Source: Gammaproteobacteria bacterium (GTDB taxonomy: Bacteria; Pseudomonadota; Gammaproteobacteria; Pseudomonadales; Balneatricaceae). From it: a stretch of DNA of 64,000 nt. Under the pieces are notes generated by a model. It saw only the letters and a list, made by a program, of their open reading frames with translations. It did no database searches and had not been told where the DNA came from. The stretch spans positions 39,523 to 103,522 of the forward strand of contig JAAERS010000271.1 of assembly GCA_024230095.1 (NCBI GenBank), in the 5' to 3' direction. Made by a program: the position numbers and the translations under genes. How positions within the stretch are numbered: the first letter of the stretch is position 1; every line of letters starts with the position of its first letter. This document shows, piece after piece, positions 49,586 through 58,549 of this stretch.

Positions 49586-50689
49586 CTAAACGGTACGTTT
49601 ACTCTTTGTAGGATCGTAAAATGGCAAATTATGCACAACGGCACGGCATTGAGTCGTCTCGCCACGTACTTCAAGTTCGATTCCTGGAGTTGATAGCTCC
49701 GGATCTAACTGCACTAAGGCTATGGACTGTTTAAGTACAGGTGAATAATTGGGTCCTGTCACTTTGCCCACTAAACGACCCTGATGATAAAGTTCAGCAT
49801 CGGCATCGACTGCTTTATCACAGTCCGCAACAATGCCACAGACCCGAACTTTATCTTGACCCTTGGCTGCTAAACAGGCCGCTTTACCCCGGTAGTCACC
49901 AGCCTTGTTCTTGGAAACAGCAAAGCCTAGCCCTATTTCCCATGGGCTATTACTTTCATCCATATCAAAGGGGTAGAACAACAAGGCAGCCTCAACTCTA
50001 ATTGCATCAATGCAATTAAAAGAGCCGGCTATTACACCCAGATCTTTGCCTTGCTCTAATATGGCATCCCAAATCGCGCCTACATCGGCACTTTTTGAAA
50101 ACAGTTCGAAACCTCGTTCGCCCGAAAAACCCGTACGCGATATAATGCAGTCATGGCCAAATAAGGTCGTGGGAACCTGATTGAAGTAAGCCAGCGCATC
50201 AATATCTATAGGCGTATTGCCACGCAGGACTTCAACTGACTTAGGGCCTTGCAGAGAAATATTATGCAAATCGTCATCAAAACGAACATCTACATTTTTG
50301 CCGATAGCCGATTTTTGTAATTGTTCCATGGCTGTGCCTGAACCATGCACCATCATGATGTGATTGGGGGCCAGGTGGAACATAATGCAATCATCTGTAA
50401 AACCACCTTCTTCAGTAAGAATCAGTGCGTATACTGAGCGACCCACATTGATTTTGCTCATATCTCTGGTAACTACATGATCAGCAACAGCCAAGGCGTC
50501 TGGACCGGTGATATGCACCTTCTTTAAGCCGGAAACATCAAATAGACCGGCACTATTGCGTACCGCAAGGTGCTCATCATTAACATCCTGGTTATATTCC
50601 CAGGCCATCCCCATTTCATTCCAATCTTCTAAGGTAGCTCCCAGAGCTTGGTGTCTAGAAGCCAATGCTGTGTGTCGAGAGTAACTCAT
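49586..50689 (-). CDS. GcvT-like (folate-dependent aminomethyltransferase family) protein
   Basis: A 367-residue protein of the glycine-cleavage T / DMGDH C-terminal fold. The catalytic Asp motif is EEGGFTDDCIMF (about 93-104) and SRTGFSGERGFELF is the later conserved loop. ATG 50689 has GGAG 7 bases upstream. In dimethylglycine and sarcosine dehydrogenases a domain of this fold binds tetrahydrofolate and traps the formaldehyde produced by the flavin domain. Here it is a separate gene, first in the operon and 88 bases before tmd. I infer the same job for formaldehyde from trimethylamine. A demethylase acting directly on an N- or S-methyl compound, as in DmdA, is the alternative. Confidence 0.82.
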   Translation of the reverse strand: MSYSRHTALASRHQALGATLEDWNEMGMAWEYNQDVNDEHLAVRNSAGLFDVSGLKKVHITGPDALAVADHVVTRDMSKINVGRSVYALILTEEGGFTDDCIMFHLAPNHIMMVHGSGTAMEQLQKSAIGKNVDVRFDDDLHNISLQGPKSVEVLRGNTPIDIDALAYFNQVPTTLFGHDCIISRTGFSGERGFELFSKSADVGAIWDAILEQGKDLGVIAGSFNCIDAIRVEAALLFYPFDMDESNSPWEIGLGFAVSKNKAGDYRGKAACLAAKGQDKVRVCGIVADCDKAVDADAELYHQGRLVGKVTGPNYSPVLKQSIALVQLDPELSTPGIELEVRGETTQCRAVVHNLPFYDPTKSKRTV

Positions 50690-50774
50690 TTTTTGCTCCA
50701 CGGATGAAATCCAGTTAGTTTGTTGTTATAGCTTAAAATCCCACGGATTGACTGCTGGCCGCAATTAATCATTA

Positions 50775-50794
50775 GGTATACCCCTAAATAGGTA
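50775..50794. promoter_or_regulatory. Candidate regulator site in the divergent tmd / regulator promoter
   Basis: GGTATACC (50775-50782) is a perfect palindrome. TACCCCT (50779-50785) and ATAGGTA (50788-50794) also form two TACYYMT heptamers in the 7-2-7 head-to-head arrangement bound by NarL/NarP-type regulators. It lies about 90 bases before the GcvT-like gene and about 100 before the NarL-type regulator. A second GGTATACC stands before the ABC transporter genes. Confidence 0.55.
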
Positions 50795-50896
50795 ACCACC
50801 AAAAATCTGAGTATTGCCTCTTGAATCAAAAGGGGATTCTGTCGCACTATGGGGGTCTTAAATCGTGCTATCGTTGAAACCGAGCTGTCACTTATT

Positions 50897-51577
50897 ATGA
50901 ATTTGTCTTCGAAGAGTCCTCCCGTCTCACCCAAGCCCCCGTATACCGTACTGGTTATAGATGACCACCCACTGTTCCTTAAGGGGGCTGCTCAAATTCT
51001 GGCTATGGACAGTGACTTTAAGATGGTAGGAAATGCCATAGACGGAGCTCAAGGCATTGAACTAGCCTTGCAATTGGAACCCCACCTAGTTTTGCTAGAC
51101 ATTAATATGGCTGGTATGGATGGTATGGCCGTATTAACGGAATTGAAACACCAAAATTTTAGCGGTCTGATCATTATGCTTACTGTATCGGCCGATACGC
51201 AAGACATCACTCTAGCGCTGCAACAAGGAGCTGACGGGTATTTGCTCAAGGACATGCAACCTGAAGATATTTTGCGTAAATTGCGCTACGCCATCAATCA
51301 TCAACCGGTGACTGTTTTAGACGCCACGATAGCCAATACACTAGTAGAAATGCTGCGCAATGAGGGCATGGTGCCATCCATGGCTCGAGTCAGCTTTTCC
51401 GATCGTGAACAGGAAGTAATCACTTGCATTGCAGAAGGAAAAAGCAACAAACTGATAGCCAGGTCCATGGATATAAGTGAAGGCACTGTCAAGGTTTATG
51501 TAAAAAACATCCTCCGCAAACTCAATTTAAGTTCTCGCCTAGAAGCCGCTATTTGGGCGGTTGACCATGGTTATTAG
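50897..51577 (+). CDS. NarL/FixJ-type response regulator
   Basis: A 226-residue regulator. The receiver shows VIDDHPLFLKG, the phosphoacceptor Asp68 in LLDINMAGMDG and the LKD lysine. The C-terminal LuxR helix-turn-helix is FSDREQEVITCIAEGKSNKLIARSM followed by VKVYVKNILRKL. ATG 50897 is chosen to give a short leader before the receiver; an in-frame ATG at 50849 is the alternative. It is divergent from the tmd operon, so it most likely controls it. No kinase is next to it; the nearest is at 56692. Confidence 0.86.
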   Translation: MNLSSKSPPVSPKPPYTVLVIDDHPLFLKGAAQILAMDSDFKMVGNAIDGAQGIELALQLEPHLVLLDINMAGMDGMAVLTELKHQNFSGLIIMLTVSADTQDITLALQQGADGYLLKDMQPEDILRKLRYAINHQPVTVLDATIANTLVEMLRNEGMVPSMARVSFSDREQEVITCIAEGKSNKLIARSMDISEGTVKVYVKNILRKLNLSSRLEAAIWAVDHGY

Positions 51578-51706
51578 CAACTGAAATAACACCCATTTAC
51601 TATTTAACAGCCCTATCACACCTTCCAACTTATCTCTATTTCTAACTATCCCACAAGACATTATTTCAAAGTTATCATTAAGTTATCGTTAATCTACGCC
51701 AAAATG

Positions 51707-51714
51707 GGTATACC
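51707..51714 (+). promoter_or_regulatory. Second GGTATACC motif, upstream of the ABC transporter
   Basis: The palindrome GGTATACC (in TGGGTATACCTC) lies 122 bases before the binding-protein start. It matches the core of the site at 50775. Flanking TACCTCT is also a TACYYMT heptamer, paired in the opposite (tail-to-tail) arrangement. The rest of the 51578-51836 gap is AT-rich with no gene. Confidence 0.45.
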
Positions 51715-51836
51715 TCTTGGTGGATTGATCGTTGCCACGATATGTGAGACTTCTAGTGGCGCTTTAATATTTTGCTGAGTCGTTACTCACGGCTAAGCCC
51801 CGAACGCTAAAAAAATAACTAAGTCGGAGAAATATA

Positions 51837-53132
51837 GTGAAAAATACACCTATCTCAATCTTTCAGCGTCGCTTTAATCGACGTCATTTTATACAAACCA
51901 GCATGGCTGGTATGACAGCTGCTCTAGCGGCCGGCCTACCAACGGTTAGCGTAGCTGGTGCAAAAACTGTCACTTTAGGGATGAATATTCCTATGACTGG
52001 TGATTACGCTCCTTGGGGTCTGCCTGGTCTTTATGGTTGCCAAATCATTGCCAACAATATCAATGCGGCTGGTGGTGTTCAGATAGGTGGTGACACCTAC
52101 CAAATCAATATAGCCTCTTATGATCATGGCTATGACACAGAAAAAGCCATTCAAGGCTATAAAAAGCTCGTACTTGACGATGATGTGAAAATGGTCATGA
52201 TGCTAGGTGGCTCTACAGTTGCCTCAATCATTCCATGGGCCATGCGCAAAAAGATGCTAACCACCACTTTATTGCCTAGTGATATCACCCCGGACACAAC
52301 CCACCTGGTGGCCACTTGCGAATCACACCCGCTCTATAATGTAACCGGGGTAGAGTGGTTAGCACAGGAAAATCCAGATCTAAAAACAGCCGTTATCATT
52401 ACAACTAATGATATAGAGTATGGCATGCAGTCCGCGGCCACTTATAAAGCGGCATTTGAAGTGGAAGGCATTGAGGTGACTGACACTAACTTCCATGGCT
52501 TTGATGTGGTGGATTTTGCGCCTATTGTAAGCTCCCTGCTTGCTAATAATCCTGATGTCTTCTGTATGGCTACAGACGTGTATACAACGCCCATTGTGGA
52601 GCAATTGTTCCATCAAGGTTATAAGGGAAAAATAGTGTCATGTACCCTCGATGGTTATCAGGATGTGATTGCTAAAACCAGTAAGGAATTTGTTGAGGGC
52701 ATTGTGTTCCAATTCCCAGATTTCGATGATCCAGCCCTTACCGCAGACAATACAAATTTCCCTGACCCTGCAGGTTTTGACGAGACCTTTATGGCAGACC
52801 ATGCAGGTGAGTGGTCTGCCGTTGCTTGGGAATACCCTTCGGTACTGCTTAATTGGGTAGAGTCTGCTCAAGCAGCTGGTAGCATTGAACCCAGTGATGT
52901 ATTGGCAGCAATGAAATCCAATACTACGCCATCTCATACATTCGGCCCGGGCCAATGGTGGGGGGCTAATATGTGGGGTCTCGACAATGCGGTTGTCGGA
53001 GATTGGCCAGTCGTAGCAATTCAGAATGGCAAAGCTAGAATTCAGGAGTTTCGTAGTATCCCAGCCTGGCTGAATAAACACAGTAGTGTACTTAAGCGCC
53101 ATATGAAGGCACTTGATCTGCGCACTGTTTAA
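51837..53132 (+). CDS. ABC transporter substrate-binding protein, Liv/amide type, Tat-exported
   Basis: A 431-residue periplasmic binding protein of the branched-chain amino acid/urea/amide group (Peripla_BP_6). A twin-arginine signal is visible (FNRRHFIQTS followed by an Ala-rich core), so it is likely exported folded. TLGMNIPMTGDYAPWG begins the mature fold. The GTG start at 51837 has GGAG 7 bases upstream. It heads the five-gene importer and lies next to the trimethylamine operon, so I infer a methylated amine or a precursor (e.g. a quaternary amine or amide) as substrate. The sequence does not prove it. Confidence 0.85.
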   Translation: MKNTPISIFQRRFNRRHFIQTSMAGMTAALAAGLPTVSVAGAKTVTLGMNIPMTGDYAPWGLPGLYGCQIIANNINAAGGVQIGGDTYQINIASYDHGYDTEKAIQGYKKLVLDDDVKMVMMLGGSTVASIIPWAMRKKMLTTTLLPSDITPDTTHLVATCESHPLYNVTGVEWLAQENPDLKTAVIITTNDIEYGMQSAATYKAAFEVEGIEVTDTNFHGFDVVDFAPIVSSLLANNPDVFCMATDVYTTPIVEQLFHQGYKGKIVSCTLDGYQDVIAKTSKEFVEGIVFQFPDFDDPALTADNTNFPDPAGFDETFMADHAGEWSAVAWEYPSVLLNWVESAQAAGSIEPSDVLAAMKSNTTPSHTFGPGQWWGANMWGLDNAVVGDWPVVAIQNGKARIQEFRSIPAWLNKHSSVLKRHMKALDLRTV

Positions 53133-53302
53133 ATCAAGACATTACCGTAGCGTTGCATCAGTATCCAGATGATCCTAGGCCGTTTTAAGTAAACGTACTT
53201 GGGATCAACTGGCCTGCCGTGCTTTATGGACACGCTACATTTCACACTTCTCCCTATTCGCTTAGTGGTTTAAATGAAGCCACCCAACATGAGGAACTGG
53301 CT

Positions 53303-54172
53303 GTGGATCTATTTCTCCAGTCTATTGTTAACAGCTTGATCCAAGGTGGTTTTTTTGCCTTGTGGGCCGTTGGAATGGTACTTGTATTTGGCATTATGGG
53401 GGTAGTTAACTTCGCCCATGGTGAGCTTGTCATGGTAGGTGCTTACGCTATTTGGGTGTTGAAAGCCCAAATGGGTATGGGCTATATACCAGCGGTATTT
53501 ATTGCCGTTATATTGGTGATGTTGATTGGTATCTTTATGGAGCGCTTCTTGTTTCGACCTAAGCGAGAAGACCCTCTAGGCGGACTGATCAACTCCATTG
53601 GCATATTGTTTATCTTGCAAGTGGTCGCCTTATTGGTGGGTGGCACAGGGCCAGCTAAACAGGTGACCCCTGCATTTCCAGGAACTCTAATCCTTGACGA
53701 GTTTATGCGTATCCCCCATCAACGGCTGTTTAGCCTCGGTGTTTCAATAGCCGCCTTATTAATTTTATGGTTTTTTCTAACTCGTACAAAACTAGGTTGG
53801 TCCATGCGAGCAGTGGCATTGGATCGCGAAGCAGCAGCCTTACAGGGCATCAACATCAACCGAACTTCATTAATTGCAATGGCCATAAGTGCTGGTTTAG
53901 CGGGCCTCGCCGGGGCATTGATGGCACCCATATCCAACATCTACCCACATATGGGGCACAACGTTATTATCACCGCCTTTATAGTCACCATTGTAGGCGG
54001 GCTTGGTAGTCTTTCTGGCGCCGTATTGGCCGCCTTTCTCTATGCCATTTTACATACCTTTGTAACAGCCTACTTCAGTGGCACGATAGCATCAATGGTG
54101 GGTTTACTACTGATGGTGGTGGTATTGATAGTTAAACCTACGGGAATCATGGGACAAAGGGTGAGTGAATAA
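53303..54172 (+). CDS. ABC importer permease LivH-type
   Basis: A 289-residue inner-membrane permease with about eight helices. FGIMGVVNFAHGELVMVGAYA and AAALQGININRTSLIAMAISAGLAGLAGAL are conserved LivH blocks. GTG 53303 is preferred: GAGGA ends 7 bases before it and the length matches LivH, whereas the longer start at 53219 adds 28 unmatched residues. It pairs with the next permease. Confidence 0.88.
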   Translation: MDLFLQSIVNSLIQGGFFALWAVGMVLVFGIMGVVNFAHGELVMVGAYAIWVLKAQMGMGYIPAVFIAVILVMLIGIFMERFLFRPKREDPLGGLINSIGILFILQVVALLVGGTGPAKQVTPAFPGTLILDEFMRIPHQRLFSLGVSIAALLILWFFLTRTKLGWSMRAVALDREAAALQGININRTSLIAMAISAGLAGLAGALMAPISNIYPHMGHNVIITAFIVTIVGGLGSLSGAVLAAFLYAILHTFVTAYFSGTIASMVGLLLMVVVLIVKPTGIMGQRVSE

Positions 54173-54173
54173 C

Positions 54174-55130
54174 ATGAATAAATTTAACTTAACCCAGTTT
54201 GTTGTAATGCTCACCCTTTTCATTGGGCTTATATTATTACCACACTATTTGCGTTACCAGCATCAGGATTTTATGATTTTTTTAATCATCAATGTGTTGG
54301 TTGTGGTGAGTTACCGATTAATGACTCTTACTGGTGAATGGTCCCTTATTCATATTGTCATGATGGGAGTGGGCGCTTACACCAGTGCATTAATGTCAAA
54401 ACACATGGGCGTTTCCGTATGGCTGACAATCCCCTTAGCAGGCCTAAGTGCCGCTGTATTGGCTGGTTTGCTTAGCACACCTTTATTTCGCATGACACAG
54501 TTCTATTTTCTTATCGGTTCATTTGCTGTAGGTGAAGCAATTCGCTTGGCTTGGATTTTCTTTATTAAACCATTTGGCGGTTCCAGCGGTATCAGCAGCG
54601 TGCCTAGTCCCGAGCTATTAGGCATTGATTTCATGGACCCAATTCCATACTACTATTTGGTATTAATCGTTGTCAGCTTATGCTTGTGGGTGCTATACCG
54701 CATTGAAAAATCGCGCATTGGATTAACCCTTAACGCCGTGCATTGGAAAGCGCCTTTGGCACAATCTGTGGGTGTTAATACATGGAAATATCGTACCCTC
54801 GCCTTTATGGTGGCCTCCCTTTTTGTGGGTATTGCTGGGGCCCTAAAAATCCACTATTTAGGTAACGTAACCCCTCACCAATTTGGCGTGGGAAGTATGG
54901 TATTTGTACTTATTTGGGTCATTGTGGGTGGTTACAACACTTTTTACGGCCCTATTATTGGAGCTGTAGTGCTCTCAGTGCTTGATGAAAGCTTACGAAA
55001 TTTAAATGAATACCGCCCAGCCATCTATGGGGTACTACTGATCATCTCGATTATGTTTATGCCCAAAGGCCTAGAGCATATTTCCCAAGGCCTGAAAGAC
55101 TGGATCAAAACAGCCAAGTCATCTTCTTAA
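54174..55130 (+). CDS. ABC importer permease LivM-type
   Basis: A 318-residue permease with about ten helices. LTGEWSLIHIVMMGVGAYTSAL, LIGSFAVGEAIRLAW and VGGYNTFYGPIIGAVVL are the LivM marks. The last is the EAA-like loop that contacts the ATPases. ATG 54174 lies 1 base after the LivH stop; GTG 54165, overlapping LivH, is an alternative. Same operon. Confidence 0.88.
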   Translation: MNKFNLTQFVVMLTLFIGLILLPHYLRYQHQDFMIFLIINVLVVVSYRLMTLTGEWSLIHIVMMGVGAYTSALMSKHMGVSVWLTIPLAGLSAAVLAGLLSTPLFRMTQFYFLIGSFAVGEAIRLAWIFFIKPFGGSSGISSVPSPELLGIDFMDPIPYYYLVLIVVSLCLWVLYRIEKSRIGLTLNAVHWKAPLAQSVGVNTWKYRTLAFMVASLFVGIAGALKIHYLGNVTPHQFGVGSMVFVLIWVIVGGYNTFYGPIIGAVVLSVLDESLRNLNEYRPAIYGVLLIISIMFMPKGLEHISQGLKDWIKTAKSSS

Positions 55131-55169
55131 CGAGCTGATCTACTATACGAGGCGCTTAGCGAATTCAAT

Positions 55170-55925
55170 ATGGCATTACTGGAAATTAACAACGTTAGCA
55201 AACACTTTGGTGGTTTGGCTGCACTTGACGAAGTAAGTTTTAGTGCGCTAGAAGGAGAAATACATGGTCTCATTGGCCCCAATGGTGCCGGAAAAAGCAC
55301 CATGTTTAAAAACATCTCAGGGTTCTATAGTCCTACAACAGGAACTATCCGATTTAATGGGCAAGATATCCAGGGACTCTCACCTAGTTCTATTGCCAAA
55401 CTAGGAATCGTGAGGACTTTTCAAGAAACCACCTTGTTCCAAGAGCTTACAGTGTTTGAAAACGTCTTAGTTGGCTGTCACTTAGAAGCCGAGGTCAACC
55501 TTTTAGATGCCCTCTTTGGGCTTAACAAAAAAGTTCAGCAAAAAGCGAATGTCCACGCTTTGAAAGTGCTTGATTTCATGGGACTCACAGAGCGCAAGGA
55601 TCAATTAGCGATTGAATTACCTTTAGGCTCACAAAGGGCTCTTGCCATTGCTATCGCCTTGGCAGCAAAACCTAAGTTAATACTAATGGACGAACCTTTT
55701 GCTGGCATGAACCCCGAAGAAACACGGCAAATGATGGACCTCACTCGTAAAGTCAATGAAACCGGAGTGACTATTGTACTCGTGGAGCACGATATGAAAG
55801 CAGTTATGGGGTTATGTGAAAACATCACTGTTCTTAACTTTGGTACTTTACTTGCTCAGGGAAAACCTGATGAAATCCGGCAAAACGATAAAGTTATTAA
55901 CGCCTACTTGGGTGGAGGGCACTAA
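55170..55925 (+). CDS. ABC importer ATPase LivG-type
   Basis: A 251-residue ATPase. Walker A is GPNGAGKSTMF and the Walker B with catalytic Glu is LILMDEPFAGMNPEE. The LSGGQ signature is replaced by LPLGSQRAL, a usual LivG-like variation. VLVEHDMKAV carries the switch His. It works with LivF as a heterodimer. Confidence 0.9.
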   Translation: MALLEINNVSKHFGGLAALDEVSFSALEGEIHGLIGPNGAGKSTMFKNISGFYSPTTGTIRFNGQDIQGLSPSSIAKLGIVRTFQETTLFQELTVFENVLVGCHLEAEVNLLDALFGLNKKVQQKANVHALKVLDFMGLTERKDQLAIELPLGSQRALAIAIALAAKPKLILMDEPFAGMNPEETRQMMDLTRKVNETGVTIVLVEHDMKAVMGLCENITVLNFGTLLAQGKPDEIRQNDKVINAYLGGGH

Positions 55926-55930
55926 ATATT

Positions 55931-56638
55931 ATGTTACTTACTTTGAATGACGTTCATGTGCACTACAACAAGATTGCTGCTCTGCAAGGCATCTCTGTCG
56001 ACGTTGAAGAAGGGGGTTTTGTCACGCTTATTGGTTCAAATGGCGCTGGCAAGAGCACTACATTAAGAACGATTGTTGGCCTAGAGACACCAACAAAAGG
56101 AGAGATACGATTTGAAAGCCAACTGCTAAATGGCATGGGTCCTGACAAAATTGTAAAAATGGGTATCGCATTAGTACCTGAAGGTCGGCGAGTTTTTAAA
56201 GACCTATCTATATTGGAAAATTTGCAACTTGGTGCTTTTACTCGGGATGATTCAGCTGCTGTGGCTCAGGATCTGCAAAAGATTTATGGCTACTTTCCAC
56301 GTTTAAGAGAACGGCGTCACCAATTGGCTCGAACGCTCAGTGGCGGTGAGCAACAAATGCTGGCTATTGGCCGTGCCCTAATGTCAAAGCCTCGATTGTT
56401 GCTGCTAGATGAGCCATCTTTAGGGTTAGCTCCCATTGTAGTGCAAGAGATTGCTAGCATACTAATGGACATTAATAAGACCGGTGTCACGGTCATTTTA
56501 GTGGAACAAAATGCAGACTTAGCGCTAGAACTTGCTAAACAAGGCTATGTGTTGGAAACTGGCCGCATCGCGTTAGCCGGCGAAGCGCACAAATTGGCCA
56601 CTGATGAACATGTGAAAACAGCATATTTGGGACTTTGA
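55931..56638 (+). CDS. ABC importer ATPase LivF-type
   Basis: A 235-residue ATPase. Walker A is GSNGAGKSTTLRTI, the signature is LSGGEQQMLAIGRALM, Walker B is LLLLDEPSLGLAP and the switch region is VILVEQNADLAL (Gln in place of His, normal for LivF). It lies 5 bases after LivG and is the last transporter gene. A 53-base gap leads to the kinase gene. Confidence 0.9.
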   Translation: MLLTLNDVHVHYNKIAALQGISVDVEEGGFVTLIGSNGAGKSTTLRTIVGLETPTKGEIRFESQLLNGMGPDKIVKMGIALVPEGRRVFKDLSILENLQLGAFTRDDSAAVAQDLQKIYGYFPRLRERRHQLARTLSGGEQQMLAIGRALMSKPRLLLLDEPSLGLAPIVVQEIASILMDINKTGVTVILVEQNADLALELAKQGYVLETGRIALAGEAHKLATDEHVKTAYLGL

Positions 56639-56691
56639 TTGCCGCGCGGCTTAACAACCATTCCGTAACCTACCTTAGATAAGGACACGTT

Positions 56692-57849
56692 TTGGCTATG
56701 AAATCCATGCTGAACAAGTTGCTGGGTATATTTAAAACCCATGATGTACCGGTAGCAGACGATGCGGAAGAGTACTTATCTCCTAGGGCCATTGCAAATT
56801 CTTTACTGCACCACACGACCCTGAAGCTGTTGGCAGACCCAGAATCTCGGGAGCCTTTTGTAGAACTGGTTGAAGCTTTGGTGCGGGCAGACAGTTGCCG
56901 AAAGGCAAGTTTATTGATTGTCAATAATACTGGTGATGGTCTGTATAGCTTGTTAGCTAGCAGCTCAGCCATCTTAAATGAAGCCCAATGGCCTATGTCG
57001 GTCGACGCGTTACAGCGATTTTCTGAGACCGACTTGTTTTTCGCAATCCCTATTTTTCATGAAGAACAATTGTTGGGACAATTGATTTTATGTGGCCCAT
57101 TAAACCCCTTGTGGGATCTTGAATTCGACCTATTTGCAAAGCATTTGGGAGAATTGCTTCAGTATGCTCAACATGCTCGCAATCAGCGTCGGGTAGCTCT
57201 GTATGAAGAACGCTCTGTGGTAGCTCGTGAATTACATGACTCCTTAGCACAAAGCCTATCTTATTTGAATATACAAGCTAGCCGTTTGCAGTCACTGCTT
57301 CAATTAGAAGACGATGACTCTACCAATAAAAAACATCAAACACCCGACGTTGCCCTACTCAACACGGTGACGCAAAATATTCGTCATACAGTCACGGATG
57401 CAAACCATCAGCTGCGCGAGATTATCACCACCTTCCGCATCACTCTTAAGGGCCGCAGTTTCAATCAAGCTCTAGAAGATTCGGTAAATGACTTCGCAAA
57501 ACGCAGTACAGTTGTATTTGATATTGATAACAGGCTTAATCAAAATATATTGAGTACTGATGAAGAGATGCAGTTCCTACAAATTGCTCGTGAAGCGTTT
57601 TCCAATATTGTCCGGCACTCTCATGCTTCCCATGCTCTTGTTAGTTGTGTACAGCGGCCGGATCAAACCGTTTGTCTGATTATTGATGATGATGGCATTC
57701 GTAGCAGCCATGCCCAACAACATGTGAAACACCATGGACTGATAATCATGCAGGAAAGAGCCCATAAAATAAATGCTCGCTTCCAGATTGGTGATGCACC
57801 TATGGGAGGAACGCGAGTATTGTTAGAGCTATCGCTTGCAAGGCGGTAG
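56692..57849 (+). CDS. Soluble histidine kinase, NarX/NreB/DesK type
   Basis: A 385-residue kinase without a membrane segment. Residues 35-165 form a GAF-like sensor region. The H-box is VVARELHDSLAQSL with His182, as in the HisKA_3 group. The C-terminal ATPase has EAFSNIVRHSHASH, IDDDGI and GGTRVLLEL. AAGGA spacing favours TTG 56692; ATG 56698 is also possible. It follows the ABC genes and precedes a NarL-type regulator, its likely partner. A cytoplasmic sensor implies it detects an internal signal such as the imported amine or a product. Confidence 0.85.
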   Translation: MAMKSMLNKLLGIFKTHDVPVADDAEEYLSPRAIANSLLHHTTLKLLADPESREPFVELVEALVRADSCRKASLLIVNNTGDGLYSLLASSSAILNEAQWPMSVDALQRFSETDLFFAIPIFHEEQLLGQLILCGPLNPLWDLEFDLFAKHLGELLQYAQHARNQRRVALYEERSVVARELHDSLAQSLSYLNIQASRLQSLLQLEDDDSTNKKHQTPDVALLNTVTQNIRHTVTDANHQLREIITTFRITLKGRSFNQALEDSVNDFAKRSTVVFDIDNRLNQNILSTDEEMQFLQIAREAFSNIVRHSHASHALVSCVQRPDQTVCLIIDDDGIRSSHAQQHVKHHGLIIMQERAHKINARFQIGDAPMGGTRVLLELSLARR

Positions 57850-57907
57850 AGGGCAAATAAATATACTATTATCAGGTTCACCTAGTTAATTTAAAAGCGC
57901 AACCCTA

Positions 57908-58549
57908 ATGACTAAAATACGTACAGTTTTAATCGATGATCATCCACTTTTTCGGACTGGCGTTGCGGAGTTGCTTCATGCTGACAATTGTTTCGAATTA
58001 GTTGCCGAGGCCGCCAACGGGCCTGACGGGCTGGACATGGTGCATCACCACAAGCCTGATTTGGTATTGCTTGATATGAATATGAAACATATGGATGGTT
58101 TAGCCGTATTAAAAAAACTAGATCCGACTACCAATGAAATATGTTGCGTGATGCTCACCATGTCCAACGCAGAAGAAGATTTTTTAGCTTGCATGCATGC
58201 CGGTGCCGCAGGTTATCTACTCAAAGACATGGATCCTAATGAGATTCTAAGCGAGCTATTACGGGCTATTAAAGGTGATTTAGCGGTCAGCCCAGAACTT
58301 AGTAATCTTTTGGCTAATACCGATCAAGTTGATACAAATTCAAGCCAAGCAGGTTCGACTATAACCCCTCGAGAACAAGAAATAATAGAGCTTGTCGCTA
58401 GTGGTTTAAGTAATAAGCTGATTGCTGAAAAGTTGGGCATTAGTGATGCGACGGTAAAGGCTCATTTACGTAACTTGATGGCTAAACTAAAACTGAACTC
58501 TCGGCTTGAAGTGGCTATTTGGTGTTTATCTAAAGGGCGTTCCATGTGA
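57908..58549 (+). CDS. NarL/FixJ-type response regulator
   Basis: A 213-residue regulator. The receiver has LIDDHPLFRTG, Asp56 in LLDMNMKHMDG and the LKDMDPNE lysine. The LuxR output domain has TPREQEIIELVASGLSNKLIAEKL and VKAHLRNLMAKL. It is similar in layout to the 50897 regulator, suggesting duplication within the island. It is directly after the kinase and overlaps the next gene (GTGA). Confidence 0.88.
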   Translation: MTKIRTVLIDDHPLFRTGVAELLHADNCFELVAEAANGPDGLDMVHHHKPDLVLLDMNMKHMDGLAVLKKLDPTTNEICCVMLTMSNAEEDFLACMHAGAAGYLLKDMDPNEILSELLRAIKGDLAVSPELSNLLANTDQVDTNSSQAGSTITPREQEIIELVASGLSNKLIAEKLGISDATVKAHLRNLMAKLKLNSRLEVAIWCLSKGRSM

